A stretch of DNA of 64,000 nt from Brassica napus (Eukaryota; Streptophyta; Magnoliopsida; Brassicales; Brassicaceae), in contig NC_063439.1 in NCBI RefSeq assembly GCF_020379485.1, positions 18,132,598 through 18,196,597 on the forward strand, written 5' to 3'. Made by a program: the position numbers and the translations under genes. Below, piece after piece: positions 11,601 to 22,146 of the stretch; position 1 is the first letter of the stretch, and every line of letters starts with the position of its first letter. The notes beneath the pieces are model-generated. The model was given only the letters and a program-made list of their open reading frames with translations. It did no database searches and was not told the origin of the DNA.

Positions 11601-12714
11601 AAAAGCTCTTTACGGCTTGAAACAAGCACCTCGTGCCTGGAATGCTCGATTCTCTGAGTTTGTGACAAAGCTTGGCTTCAACAAAAGCAACAGCGACCAC
11701 TCACTCTTCGTTTACAACAAAGGACACGATCAAGCATTCATCCTCCTCTACGTCGATGATATCCTTCTCACGGCATCAACACCAGCGCTTAGACACACCG
11801 TCACAAATCTGCTCAAAGCTGAATTTGAAATGTCAGACGACAGACCCCTCTCCTACTTTCTTGGAATCAAAATTGAGAAGAACTCCAAAGGTATGTTGTT
11901 GAGTCAATCCGCATATGCCAAAGATATTCTTGCTCGTATGTCGATGCATAATTGCAATCCAGTAACAACACCGGTGGACCTCAAATCAAAGTTATCACAA
12001 GACGATGGCGATCCCATTCATAATCCCACTGAATACAGAAGCATTGCTGGTGCGTTGCAGTATCTTACACTTACTCGTCCGGACATACAATACGCGGTTC
12101 ACCAGCTGTGCCTTTACATGCATGACCCAAGACTCCCTCACTTGAATGCTCTTAAGCGCGTCCTGCGATACCTCAAAGGCACTCTCGACCAAGGTCTTCA
12201 GTTATTCAAGTCCACGTCTACGCAACTGACTGCCTATACCGACGCAGATTGGACTGGCTGTCCGGATACTCGCCGCTCTACCTCTGGATATTTCATCTTC
12301 TTGGGAGACAACCTCTTGTCATGGTCCTCCAAACGACAACCCACGGTATCTCGCTCTAGTGCTGAGGCTGAATACAAAGGCGTAGCAAATGTGGTTGCGG
12401 AGACTTGCTACATACGCAATCTCTTACTCGAGCTAGGATGCCCCCTGACCACGGCTACACTTGTGTACTGCGATAACATCAGCGCGATCTATCTCTCCAA
12501 CAACCCTGTCAAACATCAAAGAACAAAGCATGTAGAGATAGATATACACTTTGTGCGTGAAAAGGTGGCTATGGGACAAGTACGAGTACTACATGTACCA
12601 TCTTCTTCTCAATTTGCGGACATATTCGCTAAAGGACTCCCATCCTCACTGTTCAACGACTTCAAGCACTGTCTCTCCGTCTGGTCACCCAACGATTCGA
12701 CTGAGGGGGGGTGA
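8644..12714 (+). pseudogene. copia gag-pol polyprotein with one premature stop
   Basis: A single frame of 1,356 codons from ATG 8644 to a TGA that overlaps the first bases of the 3' LTR. Domains in order: Gag (UBN2-type, around the NYDAWRELF motif), a Gly/Arg/Asn-rich linker with no CCHC knuckle visible, aspartic protease (DSG, Asp338), GAG-pre-integrase zinc finger (WHKRLGH, then CEAC at 500-503), integrase with DD35E residues Asp530, Asp592 and Glu628, reverse transcriptase with YVDD at 1036-1039, and RNase H (TDADW near 1200). The only break is TAG at codon 949 (11488-11490), inside the RT N-terminal region where copia elements usually have Gln, so a single CAG-to-TAG change is likely. Frame and all catalytic motifs downstream remain. 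It is annotated as a pseudogene because of the stop. Confidence 0.93.
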
Positions 12715-12860
12715 TAGAATATGCCCAACAAGATCCTCCGAGATCCTTGGATCACATAAGTTTGTTATATTAGTTCTCCTGTAATAGTGGAACAGACGAA
12801 CGACATTGTGTATATATTTGACGATGTATTGTACATTGATAATCAACATAAATCATTTTA
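12712..12860 (+). repeat. copia 3' LTR
   Basis: 149 bp from TGATAGAATATG to AAATCATTTTA, followed by target duplication GTCAA. It contains the segment missing from the 5' LTR. In the aligned parts the two LTRs differ at about two bases plus a small indel, suggesting a fairly recent insertion. Confidence 0.95.
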
Positions 12861-13430
12861 GTCAAATGGGCGGGTTGGGCGGGTTTGGGTATGTCCGGAT
12901 GGGCTTTATTTTTTGCTGGACATTTTTGGTCGAAGTCCAAATAGAACTATGTCCAAATGAGACCATAACCAAATAAGACCATGATTTGTTGGGCTATCCA
13001 TGGACGTTCATATGCTCACTTAATGTAAACAACATAATTTCAATTTTAAAGATTTAAATTTTTTAAAGTTTTCAATTTTAAAAATGTCATATACTTAAAT
13101 TTTATGTTTTAAACTTCATGTTTCAAAGTTATAAAACACACAAAATAAATTCAAAAGATTTATGATTTCGTCTGACTTTCGGAAACAGAAACAGTCGTCA
13201 GACTCGCCGCAAGACTCGTCACCAGACTCGTTATGAACACAAATCACTGATCCATCTAACATGTAACCCATAACACAATATTAGTAGATGATACGAATCA
13301 GTAGCTAATAATGAAAAACCATAACATAAATCATGAAATCAAACCTTAAGAGATGATGAAATCAGAAGTTGGTGAAGAAGAACCAAAAGAGAATAGAAAA
13401 AGAACGAAGACGAGAAAGAAGAATCGAACA

Positions 13431-13512
13431 CGAAGAGGAAGAATCGAAAACGAGGACTCGAAGAGGAAGAATCAAAGACGAGGATTCGAAGAGGAAGAAT
13501 CAAACACGAAGA
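13431..13512 (+). repeat. 28-bp tandem repeat, purine-rich
   Basis: Three successive units start at 13431, 13459 and 13487, each opening CGAAGAGGAAGAATC. They lie inside the hAT-like element. The frames they open encode only Glu/Arg/Lys-rich low-complexity peptides on either strand, so I do not call a gene. Confidence 0.85.
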
Positions 13513-13772
13513 AAAATTGCAAGAGTGAGACATGAAGAAGAAAAAAGTGATTTGTGTTTTTTCCCAATTTTCCAAACCCTAGACATTTAAGTTTATTGGG
13601 CCGCCTATTGTCCAAGTGGTTAAGCCCAATGTTGTCCATGAATATAATTGGGCTCACCCATCTGGACAAATTTTAATTATTGTTTAATTTGGGTCTGTCC
13701 ATTTTGGACCATATCAATTTGGATACGGGCCACCCATTTATAGCCCGCCCATTTGATATCTCTAATAATGGG

Positions 13773-14981
13773 TACGTCGACGTCTTTGTTTGCTCGCTAA
13801 TGATGTGTACGATTGGTCTACAAGACAGGTTTCTGTGTCTATAAAAGAAGTACCTATATAGAATCACCGTGGAGAAGGAGAACTAACAAATCATATCAAC
13901 TTCGTATAATTAACCTGCTTTTGGCACGATTTACGGATATATGAACTTAATAAATAAATCCACTCTTTTTTTTTTTGACTGATAAATCCACACTCTTAAT
14001 ATGATGAAGAACTGAAAAACATTTCACATCTGCAAGTTGGCAAAGAATAGTGTCAGAGATTCAGATCAGAGATTAACATATGTTGTTTGTTTGTTCTACT
14101 TGGAAAGACATAATCATAGGACAAGACCTTATGGCTGGGGCATAAATTATTGTTATCCATATGCTTCTTTTGTGACCTATATAGCAAACTGATTCATATA
14201 CCATGTGACAATAACAACAAGGATGGAATTATGGGAGAACTTTTTTTTTGTCAACATTATGGGAGAACTTTAACATGATTTTATACGGATGATTGCAGTT
14301 TTTTCTCATGCTTAATGATTTCTTTTCTTGGCCATCCATAACTATTTTTCTTCTTATTTTTTTAAAAAAATAATTTAATCTAAAATTCGATTGAACAAAA
14401 ACTAATATTTCTCTTAGGATAAAATCAAAATAACATTTTTAAAAAATCTATAAACTCCTCTTCTACGTACATGCTAAGTACATGTAATTGTAAGATACCT
14501 TTTCATCATCTACATTTGTAAAACCACTTTACATTCCTTTAATTTTTCTAATTTAAGTCGGTTTTGAAAACAATATTATAGATAATTTAGTGAAAGTTAT
14601 AAAATAATGTTAACAATTTGAAAATTATTGCGTTTAGGTAAAAAAAAATTTTTAAAAAATAGGGATTCAAAATAAATATTGTATGTGAGAGCAAAGTTTG
14701 ATTAAACGTAAAAACACTTATTTAAAGTTGTAAACAAGCCTTTTTTCAAAAAAAAAAAAAAAAAAAGAAAAAACTTTTAAAACGTGACGTTAGAAAATAA
14801 AGAAAGGTTCAAACGTGTGAGCAGATATAAAGGTCAAAACTTTTTAATTAAAAAAAGAGCTATTTTGGTAGAAATATACAAACAGAAAGATAATTAGGTT
14901 TCCATGCAAAAAAAAAATTAATTAGCTATATAGACAAATGAACGAAGCGAAGTTACCTTGTTGTCCTCTCTATACTCTCTC
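13773..14981. other. Intergenic, AT-rich
   Basis: No coding region seen. Contains long A runs (around 14744-14766) and T-rich tracts, and may hold old transposon tails. No clear boundaries. Confidence 0.5.
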
Positions 14982-15349
14982 TCTGCTTCATCCTCCTCCT
15001 CCTGGCGTCAACACCATGACGGAGCATGAGCTCCGATCTCTACTCGAGTTCCGCAAACGTATCCGCATCGAGACCTCCAACTAACGCATATCTCATGCTC
15101 CGCTACGAGCAGACTCACCGACCCCTCCACTTGCCCCGAGAACTGGCCCGGTATCTCCTGCGACCCGGAAACGGTTCAATCATCGCCATTGATCTCGACC
15201 GGCTCGGTTTATCAGGAAAACTCAAATTCAGCACACTAACCGGTCTCACCTCCCTCCGCAACCTCACTCTCTTCGGAAACAACATCTCGGGTCAGGTCGT
15301 ACCTTCCCTCGGAGCCATCTCGTCTCTCCAGAGACTAGATCTGTTGGAT
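14982..15349 (+). pseudogene. 5' fragment of a leucine-rich-repeat receptor-like kinase gene
   Basis: The conceptual product has a hydrophobic signal-peptide stretch (CFILLLLA), a frameshift, then TEHELRSLLEFRK, an early stop after ETSN, a disrupted Cys-pair segment, and from about 15140 a continuous LRR N-terminal region: GSIIAIDLDRLGLSGKL, LTGLTSLRNLTLFGNNISG and ISSLQRLDL. This order matches the N-terminus of Arabidopsis LRR receptor-like kinases of the At5g10020 type (from memory). Homology stops abruptly at 15349, exactly where a CACTA transposon terminus begins. No transmembrane or kinase region is found downstream, so it is a truncated gene fragment. Confidence 0.8.
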
Positions 15350-15590
15350 CACTACAAGAAAAAGACTTATAACCCGAGGACCACAATCCTCACATAATCG
15401 TCGGAGCTTTGTCGGTACTTATTACAAAGTACAAAGTCGTCGGTTGTTTCAGACGAGATTCCAGGAATCTGTTGGCCGGCAACAGTAACACCGGAAAATA
15501 GATAGAACAAGTTATCGGAGGAAAATAAATATGATTAGAAAAAAAACAAAAAGTAACAGAAACAACAAACAATGTTTTGATTTTATAGCG
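15350..15590 (+). mobile_element. CACTA (En/Spm-like) transposon terminus, one end only
   Basis: Starts CACTACAAGAAAAAG, the classical plant CACTA terminal inverted repeat, preceded by GAT (possible 3-base target copy). The next 140 bases carry repeated TCGG/CGTCGG motifs in both orientations, as subterminal CACTA repeats do. I could not find the opposite terminus in the window, so the right limit is arbitrary and the element is probably truncated. Confidence 0.55.
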
Positions 15591-16623
15591 CTTTTACTAA
15601 TATAGTGAAAGTATTTGAACATAATGGAAACAGAAAGTGAAGATATTGCTTCTGTAAAGATCAATTTTATTGAATGATGTGAAACCATAACACTCTGTTT
15701 TGGATATACAAAAACAGAGTATGGAAAAAACGAGCTGAACCGTCTTGGTATTATGGTGGTTTTACTTTCTCAGACTTTTCCAGTGAATCTCCACCGCACG
15801 ATCCGACACTTTCAGCGTTCGATTTATCTAAATCACGACCAATTAATCCATCAGGAAAATAATCTAAAAAGCCCATGGATGGAGCAAAGCCTAATTTTTC
15901 AAGAATCTGAAATTTCTGGGTGCAAGTTATGTTTTTTCACATATGTGGCTTAGTTTAATATAATAAGATGTTTCGAGAAACGTTGTTTATCGGGAGTTCA
16001 AAACTGAACGAAAATTATTTTGGATAAGGTGGTGAAACAATAGATGACAAAGAGTAAAATAAAGACAACCAGACGTCGCATAATTTTGTTAGACGTCAAA
16101 GAGCTAGGGGCAATTTTGAGTTAAAAAAAAACTGTACAGTTTGTTTCTTTGCTATGACCATTTACCTAAGTAATCTTTCAAACATAGATATAGCGTGCAA
16201 TTGCTCTTAAAAAAAAGGAAAAAAAAAAGAGAAAATCGAGGGGCACCTCGTCAGTAACGCGGTTTGGGTAGACCCTACCTAGACACGCAAACGCCACCAC
16301 ACCGAGAAAACTTCACAACACCAATTCTCTCCCCACTCTGTCTCTATCTGCTTATTGCATAGTCTCTCTTTTGTCTTCCTTTTAAGTTTTATTTGTCTGA
16401 AAGAGCTGGTGGTGTTGTGGTAGGGAAGAGAGGTGGCTAGATAGTTCCAATATACGGGTCTTGCTATCAGATTTAGGAAACTTCCGTTACACTTTTTGTT
16501 TGGATATAAAATACATCCTTCTTTCAGTACATATAGGTTCTGATTTTATCACAAAAAGAGGTTTTTGTAAATGGTTGAAACTCTCTGTGAATTTCGACGG
16601 CTCTTGTTGAATTCGTGGTGGGT
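15591..16623. other. Intergenic and CBP60A 5' region
   Basis: No coding region recognised. The last 300 bases contain a CT-rich stretch (about 16320-16385) that looks like a plant core promoter or leader, but no TATA box could be assigned with confidence. Confidence 0.45.
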
Positions 16624-18990
16624 ATGTCGCACAAGAGGGAGTTTGAAGCTGGGAAAGCTCGGGTTGAAGGTGGCTCAACCCCGGAGGATAAGCGTAGACG
16701 ATTCAAAAGGTATTCTCATCTTCTTAGCCTGTACCTGTAATAATAATATCTGTTTTGATTCAATCGATTGGATGATCTAGCATAAAAGCCAGTATATGAT
16801 TTAGAGTCTAAACGTTTTGATCTTTTATTATTCCATGGCTGTGAACTAGAACATATTTCGTTTAAGACAAACTAAGGATCTATGTGTAAGATATGTGACC
16901 ATGGATTCTTTAGGCTGATTACATGTGAGGAGACTAGTTGTTGTGTTTGTGGCTTGAAAGTGACAGTTAGGTTTGGTTTTGACTAAACAAAGAGTGGCAT
17001 TTTTCTATGGAGATAAACTGGATTGGAACACAAAAGTCTTCAACTCCTCACACTACTAGCACTATATAATGTTTATAAAAGTTTTAGATTTTTCTGAGTT
17101 AAGTGTAACCCATCTACTATGAACTCTCATATATGTTTTTTTTTTTAATCCAAAAATGTAGTGTGGTTCAGGAGGTAATGAGATTGCAAACTGTCAAACA
17201 TTTTCTCGAACCCGTTCTGGAGCCCTTAATCCGTAAAGTGGTACGTTTCATTTCATGTTAGTAATCTATCTAACAAGTAATTGTTTTAGCTATATATGTA
17301 TTATATAAATATCCATTGGAACAGGTAAAAGAAGAAGTTGAATTGGCTCTTGCAAAGCATCTAACAGGCATCAAATGGTAAACCTGCCTTTTCAGAATAA
17401 AAAATATTAGATTTTTTATCTGGCTGTTCTCTAATAAACAACTTTGTTCCCATTCAGGATTTGTGAGAAAGATATTCATCCTTTGGAATCAAGGAACCTA
17501 CAGCTGAAGTTCTTGAACAATCTATCGCTTCCTGTTTTTACTTCAGCTCGGATAGAAGGAGATGAAGGTCAAGCTGTAAGAATTGGATTAGTAGATTCTT
17601 CAACTGGTCAAATCGTCTCCTCAGGTCCAGCATCATCTGCAAAGCTCGAGATTTGTGTTGTTGAGGGTGATTTTGAGAGTCATAGCGGTTGGACAGCTGA
17701 GGATTTCAGGAACAACATTGTAAAAGAGAGAGAAGGAAAGAAGCCTCTGCTCAGTGGAAATGTTTTTGTGGTTCTTAGTGATGGTATCGGCGTTATGGAT
17801 GAAGTTTCACTTACCGATAACTCTAGCTGGACTAGGAGCAGGAAGTTCAGACTAGGGGTGCGAATGGTGGATCAATTTGAGTTTGTCAAGGTTAGGGAGG
17901 CAATCACTGAGTCCTTTGTTGTAAGGGATCACCGAGGAGAATGTAAGTGTATTTTCTTAAGAACCAGCACCAGAGTTGAGAGACTGTTACTCTCTTAATC
18001 TGAGTATTTTTCGCTCTTTCTTGCAGTGTATAGAAAGCATCATCCTCCTTCTCTGTTTGATGAAGTATGGAGATTGGAAAAGATAGGGAAAGATGGAGCA
18101 TTTCACAAACGACTCAACTATTCAAATATAAACACTGTGAAGGATTTTCTAACACATTTCCATCTAAACTCTCCAAAACTCCGGCAAGTAAGATTTGTCT
18201 TCCTTCCTCTAAATGATTATGTAACTAGAGGCTATTACCTAATGATGAAGACTAATGTTCTTGCAGATTCTTGGTACTGGTATGTCTTCAAAGATGTGGG
18301 AAATTACTTTGGACCATGCTCGATCCTGTGTTCTTGATAATAGCGTCCATGTGTACCAGCCTCATGGATTTCACAAGGAAACTGCTGTTGTCTTCAATGT
18401 CGTAGCTCAAGTTCTTGGACTGCTCGTGGATTTTCATTATGTTCCTGCTGAGAAGTTATCCGAGACTGAAAAGGTACTGAGATTCCCCTCTCTCCGTCTC
18501 TCTCTATAGATCTTCTAAGCTTTGATTGTTTCTGATTCAGGCTCAAGCTGAGGAGATGGTTATTGCTGCATTGAGTCATATAAATGAAGTAATCTCGTAT
18601 GACGATGTGTCTTCCATGATGAGGAACTTTCTCAATGTCCCGTCTTCTCAAACCAGTGTTGGGATTGATTACTCCGGTTTGAGTCTAACCAGCATGGACG
18701 GTTATGGTTTTGTGCCAAACCTTCACAACACAGCAGAAGGTAGTGGCCATGTAGACATGGAAGTTACTCCACAAGGTTTATACGACGACTTCAACCTCTG
18801 GAACTGCTCTCAGATTCTTGGCTTGGAAGAACCTCAATCCGATTTGCAGAGTGCGCTTGACGGGTTCATCATGTCAGAGAAGAATGTTGTGGTCGGCAAG
18901 GCACATAGCAGAAGGTGGACAAAGCTTTTCAGTGTCTCGAAGTGGCTGTCTGTATTCAAGAATGTTACAGTTAGGAAAAATCTGAAGTGA
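16624..18990 (+). CDS. CBP60A: Calmodulin-binding protein 60 A (CBP60A)
   Basis: Seven exons: 16624-16709, 17162-17240, 17325-17377, 17458-17942, 18027-18187, 18267-18473 and 18541-18990, totalling 506 residues (the Arabidopsis protein is close to 500). Starts [10 protein letters not shown]. The CBP60 core is clear: [21 protein letters not shown] (first ~20 residues of exon 2), then the DNA-binding/immunoglobulin-like region with [31 protein letters not shown], then [26 protein letters not shown] and [12 protein letters not shown]. The extreme C-terminus is basic and aromatic ([18 protein letters not shown]), the position of the calmodulin-binding segment in CBP60a. The Arabidopsis gene is a calcium/calmodulin-controlled negative regulator of salicylate immunity acting in the nucleus. 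No lesions seen. Its place before the SDH7 relic matches At5g62570. Confidence 0.95.
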
Positions 18991-19847
18991 GTGAGTTAGT
19001 TACAAAGCAAAAAGGAAACGACTCGCCCTGGACGGATTCGTGTGTATATACAGCTTTGTGAATCTCGGGTTTATGGTCGTCCAGAGGCGTTCCAAAGTGT
19101 TTTTTTTTTTCTTCTTCTTATGTTTGCTCTTTACATCTTTGTGTTGAAGATGTGAATATGTGTTAGGGAAAGCTTCATTTTTGTTGAAGGCTTGAAAACA
19201 GAGTCTTTACTGCAAGTAAGTAGAGATACACATCCACTTTTGGACTTGGTTTCTTGCTACTTGGATTATTATATATATTTTGGTTTGCCAGGTTATGTGA
19301 AACTACATAAGTTGAATAATTCATTTTCTGAATCAGATGTGTTTGCTTTTTTATTTGAATATAATACATAAAATAGTCAACTGATAACTTGATCTTGGAT
19401 ACATGTAATACTTTGCTGTTTGGGTGGAAGCTTCGATACCGGATAAATGTGCTAAGACCTATGTGGTACGGTTTACGAGAAATCTGATTAAGAGCTTCAC
19501 TGGGCACAGTTAGATATCCATCACCTTTGTAGTAACTAGTAACCGTGAATGTCATAGGTTTCATTCATACACATGTTCTGTAGATGTGAATGGAAAATGT
19601 TTGGCAACTTTAAAACCATCCTCATAACTCTTTAAAAGATGTTCACTACATTGTCTGAAATTTTTCCTCAGTTACTATGAAAAGAAAGTTGCTCTTGAGA
19701 TGTCACTTGTCCAACTATTTTGTTGAGCTTAGAGCAATATGAAGTCCCTATGTCTATGGAATTGCGACGTACATGATTTCAAGTCCTCTTTACTCGGAAC
19801 TTAATCTTGATTATGCTTTCTTGTGTCCAGCTTGTTTTGTTTTTCAG
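18991..19847. other. Intergenic (CBP60A 3' end to SDH7 relic)
   Basis: Contains the CBP60A 3' untranslated region. An open minus-strand stretch at 19175-19564 is unrecognised, and I do not call it. The missing upstream exons of SDH7 were looked for here and not found. Confidence 0.5.
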
Positions 19848-19918
19848 GATGTTGCTATGATTTCTATATTAAAGCTGTGATGTATAAAGAAGCTAAGGCT
19901 GCAGGAACAGGCTCGTGA
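19848..19918 (+). pseudogene. Last-exon relic of SDH7 (plant-specific succinate dehydrogenase subunit 7)
   Basis: A TTTTTCAG acceptor precedes codons reading CCYDFYIKAVMYKEAKAAGTGS then TGA (with a split Gly codon). This matches the C-terminus of SDH7, a small mitochondrial complex II subunit whose end reads like CCYDIYVKAL..EEA (from memory). The N-terminal exon, with its GVFHIEPG and KALLAEDPALRRFKSY blocks, is absent. The Arabidopsis paralogue At5g62575 lies just after CBP60a, so this is the surviving last exon of the collinear copy. A 71-base match is short, but the acceptor, frame, stop and synteny all agree. Confidence 0.75.
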
Positions 19919-20716
19919 GTCTTGTCTTTCTATGCTTTTTTCTTCTTTTCATACATACAATCTCCTAATGATGTTTGTTTACTACTCAATGCTCAAGGCA
20001 TCTAATAAAGTTGACAAAAAGATAAAGGAAAAAAGACGTTATCGAGTAAAACAAAACACAGGCTTTTTTCCCCGGTTCGGTGCAGCCAAACTACTTTGGG
20101 CTTTGCTCTGAGCCCAGTTCAGAAAAAGTCTTCCGGTTCATTCGGTGTAAGATCGGATCTCAAACCGAAATCTAGATTGTATATTACCAAAAGTGATTAT
20201 CAATTTAACATATGTATGACTCAACAAGAACATTTCCATCACACATTCTGCACAAAACACGCTAATTAGAGCTTTCATGCTCCCATTTGATAACATTGGT
20301 TCACCAAAGATGTAAATCATAAAAATATTAGAATATTTAGTTGAACCACCTTGACAAGGGTACGTATAACAAAGAAGGCCATCAAACTAAGTTACTTTTT
20401 GCTTCATTTGCACATATTTGATGTTTCAAAGCTACCAAGTCATATGTTCTATATTATCTACATTTGTCAGAAATTCTATCAATCTATGATATTGATAGGT
20501 ATGCAATTTCTTATAAGAAAAATCACATTTATAAAAATTAACCATAATATTATATTGATCTACAATAATCACCTTAAGTAATATAAGCATATCTCATCAT
20601 GTTCCTAAACATTAAACCTTAAGTAAATATTACTTGATCAGACAATATCAATTCCATTAAATTGGTCATTTGACTATCCCTTTTATTAGAAAACTTATCA
20701 CATTTTACAATAACTA
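19919..20716. other. Intergenic, AT-rich
   Basis: No gene or repeat boundary recognised before the Helitron terminus at 20717. Confidence 0.5.
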
Positions 20717-21738
20717 CTAGGTTAAGACCCGCGCCTTGCGCGGGATAAACGTTATATATATAAATTATTTTATATATTATATGTTTATAGCATATTATGA
20801 AATAATAAAAATATATTGAATAATTAAAAAGTCATTATCTACTACTTATATAATTAAATTGGTGCGAACATATAAATAAATTTAATAAATCGAAAAAATA
20901 ATTTTTCTATTTGATATGATATATAATTAAATTTAAATGATAGTAACATATATATGGTATATGTTAATATTAATATTTATTAGATGATGTTTTTTGCTCA
21001 TATTTGTTTTTATCATTTGTATCTGTTATAGCAAAAAGTCTAAATTAGTGATAACAAAATTTTCACTGTGGGAATAATGGTTTAAGTAATTTATAATATT
21101 TTAAAAAATTAAGTTGTCAATATTTTATCAAAAAAATGTTCAAAGTAAATTTTAAAATTACGATATTATGTATTTTTATATGGCATATAGTTTAATTTAA
21201 AATGATACATATATTTATATATCTTTTATTTTTGATACTTATTAAATGAGACTTTCAACTTATATTATTTTTCAATTATTTGTATCATGTCATAACAAAA
21301 GTTTTAAATCATAGATCAAAAAATTTGAATGTGAAACTTTTAACAGTTTTAGTAATTTATACTCGTTTTTAAAAATTCAAAATATAATATATAAATAATT
21401 TTTTGAATTTTTATTATATGGTTACTATGATTGTTTAATTAATTTTAATAGCTTAAAATTAAAAAAATATAATTATAATACACACTTATTTTTATCAAAT
21501 CTTTATTACTTAAAAATCATTAATTGTCATATATACTTTAGCCACATTAGGCAATTCCGTAATCTTATTTAAGGAAATAATGAATCACATTAATAATGTA
21601 TTTATTGTTGTTTAATAAAAAGCTTATTATATATTTAAATGGACCAACCTATTTCTCTAAGGATTCTAAGAATCATTTTAGTGATGACACGTGGTTACAA
21701 AAAAATATTGCAATGCTTTTCAAATAATATATAGGGGA
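20717..21738 (-). mobile_element. Non-autonomous Helitron
   Basis: Read on the minus strand the element starts TCCCCTATATATT (21738 inward) and ends with the perfect hairpin CCCGCGC-AAG-GCGCGGG (20744-20728) followed ten bases later by CTAG, with flanking A at the 5' side and T at the 3' side. These are the Helitron hallmarks: 5' TC, 3' hairpin plus CTRR, insertion into AT, no target duplication. The 1-kb body is AT-rich without Rep/helicase coding. Similar termini recur near 44.7-46.1 kb. Confidence 0.88.
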
Positions 21739-22146
21739 TGCTCTTAAATACAACATTTGACTAAATCCATTAACTAGAATATATCACAGTTAAAATTTTA
21801 AGATTTAATGATTTGTTCAATAACACGATTAACCCTGGCGCGTGAATTTAGACACCTGAGGAAACGGCATCGTTTTGGGTCATCATCTCTATTCCACCAC
21901 CTCACCATAAACGGTATAAAGACAGATGACAGAAGAAAGACACGCAAACAAAACGGTAAAATAAAACCCAAACTGGGTCACAGAGTCAAACCTTCCACCA
22001 CCGACCGAACACAGTCTCTCAATTAAACTACTACCTTATTATTTACACTAAATGCCACTGCCACCACCTCTCATTCCCCCAGATCCACCACCGTCTCCGC
22101 CGCATCACTAATCGCCGGAAAACACTTTTACAAATATCGTAAAAAA
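21739..22146. other. Upstream region of the TORTIFOLIA1-like gene
   Basis: Includes a CACC/CTCC-rich leader just before the ATG at 22147. No other gene recognised. Confidence 0.45.

Larger units (their letters stand above)
8473..12860 (+). mobile_element. Ty1/copia LTR retrotransposon, nearly complete
   Basis: The 4.39-kb element is flanked by the 5-base target duplication GTCAA (8468-8472 and 12861-12865). It has a short 5' LTR (8473-8545), a tRNA-Met primer binding site TGGTATCAGAGC directly after it (8546-8557), one long gag-pol frame, a G-rich polypurine tract (about 12701-12711) and a 3' LTR (12712-12860). It is inserted in the TIR of a hAT element, 12 bases from its end. Structure and coding capacity are intact except for one nonsense codon and a deletion in the 5' LTR. 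Confidence 0.97.
8453..13772. mobile_element. hAT-like non-autonomous DNA transposon, split by a copia insertion
   Basis: The terminal inverted repeats begin TAGAGATGTCAA (8461, continuing ATGGGCGGG after the copia element at 12866) and, on the other strand from 13764, TAGAGATATCAAATGGGCGGG. That is 20 of 21 matching bases once the copia DNA is removed. The element is flanked by the exact 8-base duplication ATAATGGG at 8453-8460 and 13765-13772, diagnostic of the hAT superfamily. Without the copia insertion it would be about 911 bp. It carries no transposase, only internal GGGC/GTCCA-rich subterminal repeats and a purine-rich 28-bp repeat, so it must have been mobilised in trans. Confidence 0.9.

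Noticed and set aside
13339..13590. Overlapping charged ORFs on both strands
   Set aside because: Products are pure Glu/Arg/Lys or Ser/Phe low complexity from a 28-bp repeat inside a transposon.
19175..19564. 129-codon open frame on the minus strand between CBP60A and the SDH7 relic
   Set aside because: No recognisable motif, low-complexity second half, and it overlaps the CBP60A 3' region; probably chance.
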